Below, in pieces: positions 26,721 to 35,983 of a DNA stretch of 64,000 bases. The notes beneath the pieces are model-generated. The model did no database searches and was not told where the DNA came from. It saw only the letters and a list, made by a program, of their open reading frames with translations. Origin of the DNA: an uncultured Bacteroidales bacterium (GTDB lineage: Bacteria; Bacteroidota; Bacteroidia; Bacteroidales; Bacteroidaceae). Each line of letters starts with the position of its first letter. Positions within the stretch are counted from its first letter, which is position 1. The DNA lies in NCBI GenBank assembly GCA_902787575.1, contig CADAGX010000002.1:124001-188000 (forward strand). Reading direction: 5' to 3'. The position numbers were made by a program, and so were the translations under genes.

Positions 26721-26771
26721 GCCGCCTTTGGCTTTTCTGGCGCTGGTGTGTGACGTTTCGCGCGCAGAATG

Positions 26772-26802
26772 TTGCACGGATGCCGAAAACTGCATAACTT
26801 TG
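26772..26802 (+). promoter_or_regulatory. promoter of the cysteine synthase gene
   Basis: TTG (26772-26774), 20-nt spacer, TAACTTTG (26795-26802). It lies inside the longest open frame, so the coding start is placed at the ATG 26838. Confidence 0.75.
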
Positions 26803-26837
26803 CATTCCGAAAGGAAACAAGAATAAAACAGAATCGT

Positions 26838-27782
26838 ATGGAGAAGATTTATCAGCGACTTTCCGAGCTGGTGGGGCACACGCCGTTGCTGCGTCTGCAG
26901 CGGCTGGCCGAACGACACGAGGCACTGGCAGAAGTGGTGGCAAAAGTGGAGTTTTTCAACCCCGGCGGCAGTGTCAAAGACCGTGTGGCGCTGGGTATGA
27001 TAGAGGATGCTGAGCAGCGCGGGCTGTTGCAGCCAGGCAGCGTCATTATCGAACCGACCAGCGGCAACACGGGCGTTGGGTTGGCATGGATAGGACGGCT
27101 CAAGGGATACGAGACCATCATCGTGATGCCTGAGACAATGAGCATGGAGCGCCAGATGTTGCTGCGGGCAGCCGGTGCGCAGCTGGTGCTCACGCCAGGC
27201 GCAAAAGGTATGGCGGGTGCCATCGCAGAGGCCGAGCGGCTGAGGGACAATACGCCCGGTGCAGTTATTCTCGGGCAGTTCACTAACCCGGCCAATCCTG
27301 CGGTGCACGAGCGGACGACAGGCCAGGAAATCTGGGACGACACGGCCGGCCGTATAGATGTCTTTGTGGCCGGCGTGGGAACGGGCGGCACCGTCACCGG
27401 TGTGGGCCGTGCGCTGAAGAAACACAACCCGTCGGTGCGCATCATCGCCGTTGAACCCGACAGCAGCGCCGTGCTGAGTGGTGCGCCGGCAGGTGCACAC
27501 AAGATTCAGGGCATAGGTGCCGGCTTCGTACCCGACACGTATGGAGCCGATGTGGTGGACGAAGTTTTCCGCGTCCGCAACGAGGATGCCATGCAGATGG
27601 GCCGTGAGTTGAGCCAGACCGAAGGACTCTTGGTGGGCATCAGCAGCGGAGCGGCAGCATGGGCAGCCGTGCAAGTGGCTCGTCGCCCCGAGATGGCTGG
27701 CAAACGCATCGTCGTTCTTCTGCCCGACACGGGCGAGCGATATCTCAGCACAGAGCTGTTTGCAGCCGCTCCCTCCAAGTAA
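26838..27782 (+). CDS. cysK: cysteine synthase (O-acetylserine sulfhydrylase)
   Basis: 314 residues. PLP-dependent enzyme that makes L-cysteine from O-acetylserine and sulfide. Seen: NPGGSVKDR with the Schiff-base lysine K47, the phosphate/substrate loop PTSGNTG (73-79), the GTGGT PLP-phosphate loop in VAGVGTGGTVTGVG, and SSGAAAWAA near the C-terminus. Length and motifs fit CysK more than the CysM or cystathionine beta-synthase types. The start at 26838 is downstream of a consensus promoter. A strong terminator follows 10 nt after the stop. Confidence 0.95.
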   Translation: MEKIYQRLSELVGHTPLLRLQRLAERHEALAEVVAKVEFFNPGGSVKDRVALGMIEDAEQRGLLQPGSVIIEPTSGNTGVGLAWIGRLKGYETIIVMPETMSMERQMLLRAAGAQLVLTPGAKGMAGAIAEAERLRDNTPGAVILGQFTNPANPAVHERTTGQEIWDDTAGRIDVFVAGVGTGGTVTGVGRALKKHNPSVRIIAVEPDSSAVLSGAPAGAHKIQGIGAGFVPDTYGADVVDEVFRVRNEDAMQMGRELSQTEGLLVGISSGAAAWAAVQVARRPEMAGKRIVVLLPDTGERYLSTELFAAAPSK

Positions 27783-27791
27783 AAACAATAA

Positions 27792-27821
27792 TACGGGGCA
27801 CCCCATCGAGGGCGCCCCGTA
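27792..27821. terminator. terminator after cysK
   Basis: TACGGGGC/GCCCCGTA stem with further C/G pairing in the loop, followed by CTTTTC on the plus strand. Convergent genes flank it. Confidence 0.75.
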
Positions 27822-27832
27822 CTTTTCTTCAT

Positions 27833-27864
27833 GCGCGCGTATATATTAAATATGGTACGCGCGC
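27833..27864 (-). terminator. GC-rich hairpin after the PorZ-like gene
   Basis: Perfect 9-bp inverted repeat GCGCGCGTA/TACGCGCGC around a 14-nt AT-rich loop, 10 nt beyond the PorZ-like stop. The half-site CGCGCGTATATA also occurs in the duplicated elements at 48.1 and 48.8 kb. Confidence 0.5.
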
Positions 27865-27874
27865 GATGTCATTT

Positions 27875-30187
27875 TCATCGTATCACCACGATGCGTGTGG
27901 CGACGGCCTTGTGGCCTGCAGCATCGCTGGCTACAACGTGGTACACGCCGGAACTAACTCGCCGTCCCTGCCGCGTACAACCATTCCACGTGAAAGTGCC
28001 GCCGGCCGACGTGCCGCTCCAAATCAGTTGCCCCGAGGCACTGAGAATCTTCACTTCGCTGTCCGCCGGCAGGCCGCGAACTACGATGGGCCCCGTGTAG
28101 TCGGGCGAGACGGGATTCGGGAAAGCCGTAATGTTGTCGGCATCCAACTCCGCTGCGCCCTCTGTGGCGTCGCTCAGGTAGCTGCAGAGTCCGTTCTCGG
28201 TGGCTATCATCACCAGTCCGCTGGCAGGATGCACCGCCAGCGACATAATGTTGTCGCTCAGCAACGGCGAGTCGGAAGCCATGAAATGGTGTATCATTTG
28301 CGTGCCGTCGGCGCTGACAAGATACAAACCACTGCCGTTAGTGCCAATCCACTTACGATTGGCGCCGTCAACAGCGATACAACTTACGGAAACTCCGTTC
28401 AGCAGGTAGTCGGCCAAGCCGCTGCCGTCGTCGCGCGGAATCTTAACCTGCTCGTACTGAAAGTCGTCGGACATAAACTCGCTGGCATCGTTGATAACGA
28501 AAAGGCCGATATCTGTGCCGCACCATATGCGGCCGTCGAAATCTTCGGTCAGGCAGTAATATTCGTTGGGCGCGTAGGTGGTTCCGTCCTGATTGACGAT
28601 GCCGGTTCGCAGGCGGTGGCGGTCGTCGCGCGTGTTAAGCAGCGAACCCTTTGTGTCGAGACAGAAGAAACCTTTTATGTCCGTGCGGCGGCAATTGAGG
28701 AAAACCAGTCCGCTGCTGTGGAAAAGATAGTCGTCGCACAGCGAGGATTTTGCTATCTCGGGGTAGTAAAGTGCCGCCCAGCGGCCGGAAGCCAGACGTA
28801 TCCTGACGATTGTGTCCGTTTCGCTGTTGAGCATCCAAAGGTTGCCGTCGCCGTCGTACTGCAGCCCGGCGCAGGAAACGTAGCGGTAGTAAGCGGGACT
28901 TTCTGGCAGGATGGAGCGGAGCGGGCTGTTGTCGCAGTTGAAAAACTTCACGAACTTTCCGTCGCGATATTCGCACAGACCTCGGCGATAGAGACTTGCG
29001 AAGTGATGGTTTGGGTCGTCGGGATCTTGCACGACATGCGAGATATTGCAGAGAATGAAGTCTGGATATTCGGCTGGCTCGTCCATTTCCTGGAAGTTTG
29101 TCCACGTGCCATTTTCGAAATACATCGTCGTGGCCGGATAAAGCAGCGCCTCCACGGTATTTATTCCGCCTGCCACGAGCAGACGGTCGCCGACCCACGA
29201 AATTCGGTACGAGAGATCGTGCTTCGGGCTGTTGGGCTGAATCGGACCTGCCACCTGTGTCAGCGTGGTTCCGTCCAGTCGATATCCGCGTAGCCCGCGT
29301 TCGCCCTCGCTGACCCAAAGGACGTCCTTCAGGCCCGACACGTCCTGCCACTGATTTTCCATGCTGATGGTGTTGGTGCTACCCGAGGCAGGGTCGTAGA
29401 AATTAATCTGAGTTTCATTTCCCCACACGAGGTACTTGCCGGCCTGCCGCAGGAATGTGTGGTGCCCGCCGCAGATGCTGGAGGTTGTCGCGCTTTGCTG
29501 GTTCAGCTTGAAGATGTTCCATGTGCGGCGGCCGTAGAGCGTGCCGTCGCACCAGATGATTTCCTGCCATGGCTCACGCAGTCGGACTTTGTCTGCCTCG
29601 TGCCAGGCGGAACGCTGCCCGATGTTTCCTGCAAGTGGACAGCTGTAAATGACGGAATCGGTGGCCAAAAAAATATCCTTGTCCGAAATGGCCAGACTTT
29701 TGACGTTCAAACCAAGTTGGCACGTGCGTCCGAAAAATCCTTCTTCGGTATCTATCTCCACCAGCCCGAATCCCGTGGAAAGGTACGCCATGCGGCCATT
29801 CATGCAAATGGCTGTCACATCTTTGCCGACGAGTGTCTTGTCGCGGAGTGCCGAGAGATTCTGTATGTTTCCGTCGCCGTCGAGCAGGTCGATGTTGGCG
29901 TCTTCGTAAACAAGCAGCAGGCGGCGACTCTCATTGTTATACGCCATATGCGCGATGTGAGCGCCGTTTAATCCGGTGATGCGGCTGAAAGTCCGCACTT
30001 CTGTGTCTTCCGTGTTGTACGCCAACAGGTTGCCTTCGGAGAGAGAATACACCATATTTCCCGCAGACACGTTCTGTGTGGCCGTATAGTACGAGGGATA
30101 GATATTCCAACTGCCTATCGTTTGTGCAAAACTGAGCGTGGCAGCCAGAAAACCAAGTGCGAAAAATAGAAAACTGCGTGGTCTCAT
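27875..30187 (-). CDS. porZ: PorZ-like type IX secretion system propeller protein
   Basis: 770 residues with signal peptide MRPRSFLFFALGFLAATLSFA. The body (about 25-680) is a beta-propeller with repeats such as MAYLSTGFGLVEID, IWCGTDIGLFVIND and KWIGTNGSGLYLVSADG. A C-terminal Ig-like sorting domain (about 690-770) has FPNPVSP, VKILSASGQLIWSG, RRVSSGVYHVVASD and TRIVVIR. The N-terminal TWNIYPSYYTAT-like opening and the domain order match PorZ, a cell-surface component of the type IX secretion attachment complex that binds A-LPS in Porphyromonas gingivalis. Assignment as PorZ rather than another propeller/T9SS cargo protein is from memory of the family. The rdgB gene lies upstream on the same strand (82 nt gap). 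Confidence 0.75.
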   Translation of the reverse strand: MRPRSFLFFALGFLAATLSFAQTIGSWNIYPSYYTATQNVSAGNMVYSLSEGNLLAYNTEDTEVRTFSRITGLNGAHIAHMAYNNESRRLLLVYEDANIDLLDGDGNIQNLSALRDKTLVGKDVTAICMNGRMAYLSTGFGLVEIDTEEGFFGRTCQLGLNVKSLAISDKDIFLATDSVIYSCPLAGNIGQRSAWHEADKVRLREPWQEIIWCDGTLYGRRTWNIFKLNQQSATTSSICGGHHTFLRQAGKYLVWGNETQINFYDPASGSTNTISMENQWQDVSGLKDVLWVSEGERGLRGYRLDGTTLTQVAGPIQPNSPKHDLSYRISWVGDRLLVAGGINTVEALLYPATTMYFENGTWTNFQEMDEPAEYPDFILCNISHVVQDPDDPNHHFASLYRRGLCEYRDGKFVKFFNCDNSPLRSILPESPAYYRYVSCAGLQYDGDGNLWMLNSETDTIVRIRLASGRWAALYYPEIAKSSLCDDYLFHSSGLVFLNCRRTDIKGFFCLDTKGSLLNTRDDRHRLRTGIVNQDGTTYAPNEYYCLTEDFDGRIWCGTDIGLFVINDASEFMSDDFQYEQVKIPRDDGSGLADYLLNGVSVSCIAVDGANRKWIGTNGSGLYLVSADGTQMIHHFMASDSPLLSDNIMSLAVHPASGLVMIATENGLCSYLSDATEGAAELDADNITAFPNPVSPDYTGPIVVRGLPADSEVKILSASGQLIWSGTSAGGTFTWNGCTRQGRRVSSGVYHVVASDAAGHKAVATRIVVIR

Positions 30188-30269
30188 GTATATTTCTTCA
30201 GTGTGTTTTGTTCAGCGTCTGCGTGTCTGTCGGTTCGGAGACAGCCAGATCGTTTCCGCCCGAACGTCG

Positions 30270-30908
30270 TTAGTTTTCCTTCTCGTGTGAGCTGTCGGAA
30301 GTCTCTGTGCCAAGCAGAAAATGCGCCAGCTTCTGTATGGCCCGACTGCGGTGGCTAATGGCGTTTTTCTGAGCCGGCCCCATCTCGGCAAAAGTCAGTC
30401 CCGTGTCTTCCGGCTCGAAGATTGGGTCGTAACCGAAGCCCTCGCCGCCGCTCTTGTGCGTGCGAATGGTTCCTTCCACGATGCCTTCGAACAGATACTC
30501 CTGCCCGTTTTGGACCAGCGCCACTACGGTGCGGAAGCGGGCACGGCGGTTTTCTTTTCCTTCCAAGCGTGCCAGCAGGCAGCGGATGTTAGCTTCCGGG
30601 TCGTGGCTCTCGCCAAAACCATTCATCTGACCGAAGCGAGCGGTAAAAATGCCTGGCGCGCCGTCCAGCGCCTCCACCTCCAGCCCAGTATCGTCGGCAA
30701 AGCAATCTACTGCGAAGTGCTGGTGGACGTACCGCGCCTTTTGCAGAGCATTTCCCTCCAGCGTAGTTGCTGTTTCCGGTATGTCGTCGTGGCAGCCAAT
30801 CGCCTCCATACTTTTAACGCAGAAGGCGTCGCCAAGAATCTGACGTACCTCTTCCAACTTGTGAGGGTTATTGGTGGCCATTATTATGGTCTTCGGCTCT
30901 CTATTCAT
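30270..30908 (-). CDS. rdgB: non-canonical purine NTP pyrophosphatase (RdgB/HAM1)
   Basis: 212 residues. Hydrolyses ITP, dITP and XTP to monophosphates to keep damaged purines out of nucleic acids. Seen: ATNNPHKLEEV (11-21), the catalytic ADDTGLEVEALDGAPG segment near 70-85, the FGYDPIFEP metal/substrate segment near 158-166, and the C-terminal SHRSRAIQKL. The start is ATG 30908, though an ATG nine codons later is nearer the family norm. Probably transcribed with the porZ-like gene. Confidence 0.95.
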   Translation of the reverse strand: MNREPKTIIMATNNPHKLEEVRQILGDAFCVKSMEAIGCHDDIPETATTLEGNALQKARYVHQHFAVDCFADDTGLEVEALDGAPGIFTARFGQMNGFGESHDPEANIRCLLARLEGKENRRARFRTVVALVQNGQEYLFEGIVEGTIRTHKSGGEGFGYDPIFEPEDTGLTFAEMGPAQKNAISHRSRAIQKLAHFLLGTETSDSSHEKEN

Positions 30909-30969
30909 ATATAATATATTTAAAACGACAGGTCGGCGTAGCAGTGATGCACGTCCCGTCCCGGTTTTT

Positions 30970-31890
30970 TTACCCTTTCTTGATAATATCGAAGCCTTCT
31001 CCGAAGACGCCTTCCACGTTGCTCATCGAAACGAAAGCGTTGGGATCCGTCTCTCTGATGAGGCGGAACAGATGCCGGCTTTCGTATTTCTTGGCCAAGA
31101 TGAGAAGAACTTTGCGCTGCTCCTTGCTGTACCAGCCTTCGCCGTAGAGAATGGTGACGCCACGCTCCAGCCTCCGGCCTACTTCGTCTGCTATCTTCTC
31201 GTGTTCCTTGCTGATGATGATAAACTGCACGCTCTGTCGCGCACCGTTGATTACGTAGTCGAGGAAATTGTTGCTGATAAACATGGTTACGTAACCAAAC
31301 ACGGTGAGTTCTATGCTGTGCGAGAGGATGTATCCGCAGCCGATAATGAAGATATCGAGGAAGAGAAGCATTCGCCCGAGCGAGATATTCCAATATTTAT
31401 TCACACAAGAGGCAATGATATCCGTGCCGCCTGTGCTGCCGCCGCTCATAAATACGATGGCAAGGCCGAGACCCTCCAGCAGACCGCCGATAACAACAGC
31501 CATGAACTTCTGTTCGCCGACAATGCACGTCAGTATTTCTTTTCCTTCGGGCGTGACGTTGGTCAGCGCGTTCTGGAAAATGCCGATAAGCAACGACGCA
31601 AAAAAGATTCCATAGATGGTACGTACAAAATAGCGCCACCCCATGATGCGTGCTGCAAGAACCAGCAGAAATAAGTTTATGAAGAAATACGTAAGGTTGG
31701 CGTGAATGCCCGTAGAATAGAAGACGAGAGTTGAAATACCGCTCACCCCGCCGCTGATAATCTGGTAGGGAAGAAGAAAACACGAGTATCCCAGCGCGTA
31801 AACAAAGAGTCCCGCCGTCATTTGCGCGTAGTCCTTTGTCATTTGCCACGGGCTGGTTTCCCCGAAAATAAACTTCACTATTTTGTTCAT
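30970..31890 (-). CDS. YitT family membrane protein (copy 2)
   Basis: 306 residues. An N-terminal DUF161-type membrane region of about five helices (for example LFVYALGYSCFLLPYQIISGG and AIVFMSGGSTGGTDIIASCV) is followed by a cytoplasmic DUF2179 domain (about 225-300). Function of the family is unknown; some members are linked to nucleotide or ion responses. It overlaps the start of the upstream paralogue (31887) by 4 nt (ATGA), so the pair is translationally coupled. Confidence 0.88.
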   Translation of the reverse strand: MNKIVKFIFGETSPWQMTKDYAQMTAGLFVYALGYSCFLLPYQIISGGVSGISTLVFYSTGIHANLTYFFINLFLLVLAARIMGWRYFVRTIYGIFFASLLIGIFQNALTNVTPEGKEILTCIVGEQKFMAVVIGGLLEGLGLAIVFMSGGSTGGTDIIASCVNKYWNISLGRMLLFLDIFIIGCGYILSHSIELTVFGYVTMFISNNFLDYVINGARQSVQFIIISKEHEKIADEVGRRLERGVTILYGEGWYSKEQRKVLLILAKKYESRHLFRLIRETDPNAFVSMSNVEGVFGEGFDIIKKG

Positions 31891-32789
31891 GTCCTTATAA
31901 CATTAAATCCATTGCCGTAGACACCTTCCACTCTGCTCTGTGATACGAACGCTACCGGGTCCACTTCGTGAATCATTCGCAGGATGTTTATTTGCTCCCG
32001 CTTGTGAACAATCGTAATGAGAACCTTGATGTCTTTGTGGCTGTAGTATCCTTCTCCGTTCAGGCACGTGACGGAATGAGAGGTTTCGTGTATGATACGT
32101 TCGCTTATCTCGCGATATTTGTGCGTAAAGATAATGAACTGCGTGTCTTGCCGCGTACTGTTTATCAGAAGGTCGATGACGTAAGTGTAGATGGCAAGCG
32201 TTACATATCCGAATACCACCATGCGCCAGTCGTGAAAGATGGGCAGACAGGACGCAATTACCAGCAAGTCCAGATAAAGCATCACGCGGCCCAGAGAAAT
32301 GTTGCGGTACTTGTTAACCAGCGAGGCTATGATATCCCATCCGCCCGTGCTTCCGCCGGCCAGCAGCACAGTGCCCACTCCTACGCCGTTCAGTATGGCG
32401 CCCAAGACGCAGGCCATGGAATCTTGTCCCTCACCCATAATCTGAATCAGTTTTCCCGTCTCGTCGGTCATCATCTCCTGTCCGAGGCTGAGAAACGTCG
32501 AGAGGGCCAAAACTGCGTACGCCGACTTTACAACAAATTTCCAGCCCAGCGGTTTGACGGAAATCGCGAGAAGAAAAATATTGGCTATCAGCACGGCGGT
32601 ACTGATTGGGAAACCGGTGATATAATATACGATAGCAAAAATACCAACCATGCCGCCTGTGGTGATGTGGTACGGCAGCAAGAAAACGGCCCATCCCAGT
32701 GCATAAATCGCCATGCCGAGATTGATGCTGAGAAAGTCCTTTGTAAATTCCCAGACGTGGGCTCGTTGTATTTTGGGAATCTTAGCCAT
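31887..32789 (-). CDS. YitT family membrane protein (copy 1)
   Basis: 300 residues from the ATG at 32789; a GTG 13 codons upstream is possible and would start closer to the leuS stop. Same architecture as the downstream copy: membrane segments LGMAIYALGWAVFLLPYHIT and GTVLLAGGSTGGWDIIASLV, then DUF2179 (about 215-295) ending ...VYGNGFNVIRT. The tandem duplication is old, since only the helix and GGSTGG motifs are closely conserved. It follows leuS on the same strand. Confidence 0.87.
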   Translation of the reverse strand: MAKIPKIQRAHVWEFTKDFLSINLGMAIYALGWAVFLLPYHITTGGMVGIFAIVYYITGFPISTAVLIANIFLLAISVKPLGWKFVVKSAYAVLALSTFLSLGQEMMTDETGKLIQIMGEGQDSMACVLGAILNGVGVGTVLLAGGSTGGWDIIASLVNKYRNISLGRVMLYLDLLVIASCLPIFHDWRMVVFGYVTLAIYTYVIDLLINSTRQDTQFIIFTHKYREISERIIHETSHSVTCLNGEGYYSHKDIKVLITIVHKREQINILRMIHEVDPVAFVSQSRVEGVYGNGFNVIRT

Positions 32790-32843
32790 TCTGTCGTGTG
32801 TGTTAGGGGCGAGGATGCAGGTCGTCACCTCTCGTGGTGAATG

Positions 32844-35690
32844 TTATGGTCGTACTACGATGTTCACGATGCGTTTTGGCACGGCTATGGTCTTCACCAC
32901 TTGCATTTCCTGGAGGAAACGCTGCGCTTCGTCGGCCGCCAACACTTGGGCAACCATTTGCTCCGGCGTGGCATCTGCTGGGAAATCCATAGAGAATTTT
33001 ACCTTTCCGTTGAATTGTACGCCCAGTCGCACGCTGCTTTCCACCAGATACTTCTCGTCGTAGCTGGGCCACTCTGCGTCGCATACGCTGGTGTCGTGCC
33101 CGAGTGCTTCCCAAAGTTCCTCGGCTATGTGCGGAGCGAACGGAGAAATCAAGGCCACTGCCTGCGAAAGGACTTGTCGGTTGGTGCAGTGCTGGGCAGT
33201 CCACTCGTTGGTGGCAACCATGAACGCGCTGATGCTGGTGTTGTAATTAAAGGTTTCGATGTCAGCAGTCACCTTTTTGATGAGGCGATGCAGCGTTTTC
33301 ATGCTTTCGGCGCTTGGTTCGTCGTCTGTCAGCTGCAATTGTCCGTCTTTGTCCCAGAAGAGCTGCCAGAACTTCTTCAGGAAACGGTGACAGCCGTCGA
33401 TGCCGTTGGTGTCCCACGGCTTGGACTGTTCCACAGGGCCGAGGAACATTTCGTAGAGGCGCAACGTATCGGCGCCGTAGCGCTCCACAATCATGTCGGG
33501 ATTCACGACGTTGAACATACTCTTCGACATTTTTTCGATGGCCCAGCCACAAATATATTTTCCGTCCTCGAGTATGAATTCTGCCGTGTTGTATTCCGGT
33601 CGCCACGACTTGAAGGATTCGAGGTCGAGCACGTCGTTTTTGACGATATTGACGTCCACATGTATGGGAGTCGTCTCGTAGTTTTCCTTCAAACCAAGTG
33701 AGACAAATGTGTTTGTGTCCTTTATTCTGTACACAAAGTTGCTGCGGCCCTGAATCATTCCTTGGTTCACAAGTTTCTGGAACGGCTCTTCGCGGCAACT
33801 TATGCCCAGGTCGAAAAGAAATTTGTTCCAGAAGCGACTGTAGATAAGATGGCCTGTGGCGTGTTCGCTGCCGCCCACATACAGGTCAACCGACTGCCAG
33901 TATTTGTCGGCTTCGGCTGAGACAAGTGCAGTTTCGTTGTGTGGATCCATGTAGCGCAAGTAGTAGGCGCTACTGCCGGCAAAGCCCGGCATGGTGTAGA
34001 GGTCCAGCGGGAAAATATTTTCTTCGTCTATAAGTTGCTTGTCCACCACTTGCTTCTTCTGCTCGTCCCACGCCCAAATCTGAGCGTTGCCCAATGGCGG
34101 CTCACCTGTTTCGGTGGGCAGGAAACTTTCCACGTGTGGCAGGCAGAGCGGCAGGCACGATTCTGGAATCAGCGTGGGGATGCCGTTCTTGTAATAAACG
34201 GGGAACGGCTCGCCCCAGTAGCGCTGGCGGCTGAAAATGGCGTCGCGCAGGCGATAATTCACCTTCACGCGGCCCAGTCCGTTTTCTTCTACGTATTTTT
34301 TCGTGGCCGCAATGGCTTCTTTCACCGTGAGGCCATTCAGCGTCAGGCTGCAGTAGGGAGTTTTTCCGGCGGCGGGACTATTGCATACAATGCCTTCTTT
34401 GGCGTCGTAGCTCTCCTCGGAAACGTCGGCTCCCTCGATGAGGGGCACAATTGGCAGGCCGAAATGTCGCGCGAAGGCGTAGTCTCGGCTGTCGTGGGCC
34501 GGGACAGCCATGATGGCACCTGTGCCGTATCCCGAAAGCACGTATTCGCTCACCCAAATGGGGTTCTTTTCGCCAGTAAATGGGTTTATCGCGTAGGCTC
34601 CCGTGAAGACGCCCGTCACGCGGTGGTCTATCTGGCGCTCGCGCTCCGTGCGGCCTTTCACGTACCGCAGGTAATCCTCCACCTGCTGACGTTGCTCAGG
34701 TGTCGTCACCTGCTGCACCAGTTCGCTCTCGGGCGCCAGCACCATGAAGGTGACACCAAACATGGTGTCGGCACGCGTGGTGAAAATGGTAAATGTCTCG
34801 TCGGAACTGGCAATGCGGAATTTCACTTCTGTTCCCTCGCTGCGGCCAATCCAGTTGCGCTGTGTCTCTTTTATACTTTCGCTCCATTGTATGGTTTCCA
34901 GTCCGTCGAGCAGACGCTGTGCGTAGGCACTGACGCGCAGACACCACTGGCGCATTTTTTTCTGCTCCACGGGGTATCCGCCGCGCACACTCACGCCTTC
35001 CACTACTTCGTCGTTTGCCAGCACGGTTCCCAGCTTCGGGCACCAGTTTACCATCGTTTCGCCCAAGAAGGCCAGGCGGTAGTTCATCAGCACGTCACTC
35101 TTTCGCTTCTCGTCCCACGCACGCCATTCTTCGGCTGTGAAGGCGAGTTCTTCGGTCTGAGCCACTGTGATACCTTCGGTTCCCTGCTGCTCGAAATGCT
35201 GTATGAGCTGTTCTATCGGCTTAGCCTGCTGACATTTCAGGCAGAAGTAGCTGCCGAACATTTTCTGGAATGCCCACTGCGTCCAGTGGTAATAGCCCGG
35301 GTCGCAGGTTCTCACCTCGCGATTCCAGTCGAACGAGAAGCCGATTTTGTCCAGCTGCTCGCGGTATCTGTCAATGTTCTGGAAGGTAGTCTTCTCGGGG
35401 TGCTGTCCCGTCTGGATTGCATACTGCTCGGCGGGTAGGCCGTACGAGTCGTATCCCATCGGGTTCAGCACGTTGTAGCCTTGCTGACGCTTGAAGCGTG
35501 CGTATATGTCGCTTGCTATGTATCCAAGCGGGTGTCCTACGTGCAAACCTGCCCCGCTGGGATACGGAAACATGTTCAGGACGTAGAATTTCCGGCGCCC
35601 AGCATCTTCCGTTACCTTGTATGTCTGTTTCTCCACCCACAGGCGGTGCCACTTCTGTTCAATCTCTCTGAAATTGTATTCGCGTGCCAT
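32844..35690 (-). CDS. leuS: leucyl-tRNA synthetase
   Basis: 948 residues, a full-length class I synthetase. HIGH-type motif HVGHP at 50-53 within [17 protein letters not shown]. The zinc-finger region contains CLKCQ near 148. The CP1 editing domain has threonine-rich [15 protein letters not shown] and the conserved Asp region [17 protein letters not shown] is at 720-724. A C-terminal anticodon-binding helical domain follows. Monocistronic promoter evidence: a -7 box at 35730-35737. Confidence 0.97.
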   Translation of the reverse strand: MAREYNFREIEQKWHRLWVEKQTYKVTEDAGRRKFYVLNMFPYPSGAGLHVGHPLGYIASDIYARFKRQQGYNVLNPMGYDSYGLPAEQYAIQTGQHPEKTTFQNIDRYREQLDKIGFSFDWNREVRTCDPGYYHWTQWAFQKMFGSYFCLKCQQAKPIEQLIQHFEQQGTEGITVAQTEELAFTAEEWRAWDEKRKSDVLMNYRLAFLGETMVNWCPKLGTVLANDEVVEGVSVRGGYPVEQKKMRQWCLRVSAYAQRLLDGLETIQWSESIKETQRNWIGRSEGTEVKFRIASSDETFTIFTTRADTMFGVTFMVLAPESELVQQVTTPEQRQQVEDYLRYVKGRTERERQIDHRVTGVFTGAYAINPFTGEKNPIWVSEYVLSGYGTGAIMAVPAHDSRDYAFARHFGLPIVPLIEGADVSEESYDAKEGIVCNSPAAGKTPYCSLTLNGLTVKEAIAATKKYVEENGLGRVKVNYRLRDAIFSRQRYWGEPFPVYYKNGIPTLIPESCLPLCLPHVESFLPTETGEPPLGNAQIWAWDEQKKQVVDKQLIDEENIFPLDLYTMPGFAGSSAYYLRYMDPHNETALVSAEADKYWQSVDLYVGGSEHATGHLIYSRFWNKFLFDLGISCREEPFQKLVNQGMIQGRSNFVYRIKDTNTFVSLGLKENYETTPIHVDVNIVKNDVLDLESFKSWRPEYNTAEFILEDGKYICGWAIEKMSKSMFNVVNPDMIVERYGADTLRLYEMFLGPVEQSKPWDTNGIDGCHRFLKKFWQLFWDKDGQLQLTDDEPSAESMKTLHRLIKKVTADIETFNYNTSISAFMVATNEWTAQHCTNRQVLSQAVALISPFAPHIAEELWEALGHDTSVCDAEWPSYDEKYLVESSVRLGVQFNGKVKFSMDFPADATPEQMVAQVLAADEAQRFLQEMQVVKTIAVPKRIVNIVVRP

Positions 35691-35729
35691 TTTTCCTTTT
35701 TAATAAGGTGATGTAATCTTTTTGCCCTG

Positions 35730-35737
35730 CAAAGATA
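35730..35737 (-). promoter_or_regulatory. -7 box of leuS
   Basis: Minus-strand TATCTTTG, 40 nt upstream of the leuS ATG. No TTG at the usual spacing. Confidence 0.5.
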
Positions 35738-35850
35738 CGGCTTTTAATTTGTAATTCATAATCCGCAAATCATATTTTTGAGGTTTCGGCCTTGCGGCGT
35801 GGAACTTTGCACCTCGTGCCTCCCGAAGTGGCTGCTTTTGGCAAGAATAA

Positions 35851-35893
35851 ACCACGTGTAGTTTTGACCGAAACGACACGTGCTTTTCCGAAA
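35851..35893. repeat. 22-bp repeat array, locus 5 (2 units)
   Basis: ACCACGTGTAGTTTT... starts at 35851 and ACGACACGTGCTTTT... at 35873, 22 bp apart. They lie between the leuS promoter and the pnp terminator. Confidence 0.65.
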
Positions 35894-35909
35894 ACGACGG
35901 GCACGAAAA

Positions 35910-35929
35910 AAAGCGCCTCGGGGCGCTTT
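35910..35929 (-). terminator. terminator of pnp
   Basis: AAAGCGCC/GGCGCTTT stem with TCGG loop. On the minus strand it is followed by a run of T (GCGCTTTTTTTCG). It lies 55 nt beyond the pnp stop. Confidence 0.8.
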
Positions 35930-35983
35930 CTTTCAAATGGGAATAACAAATCCGAAATCCGAGTTTCGGACTAGCGTTTCTGC

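Noticed and set aside
33939-35438. 499-codon plus-strand open frame antisense to leuS
   Set aside because: Compositional shadow of a well-recognised gene.
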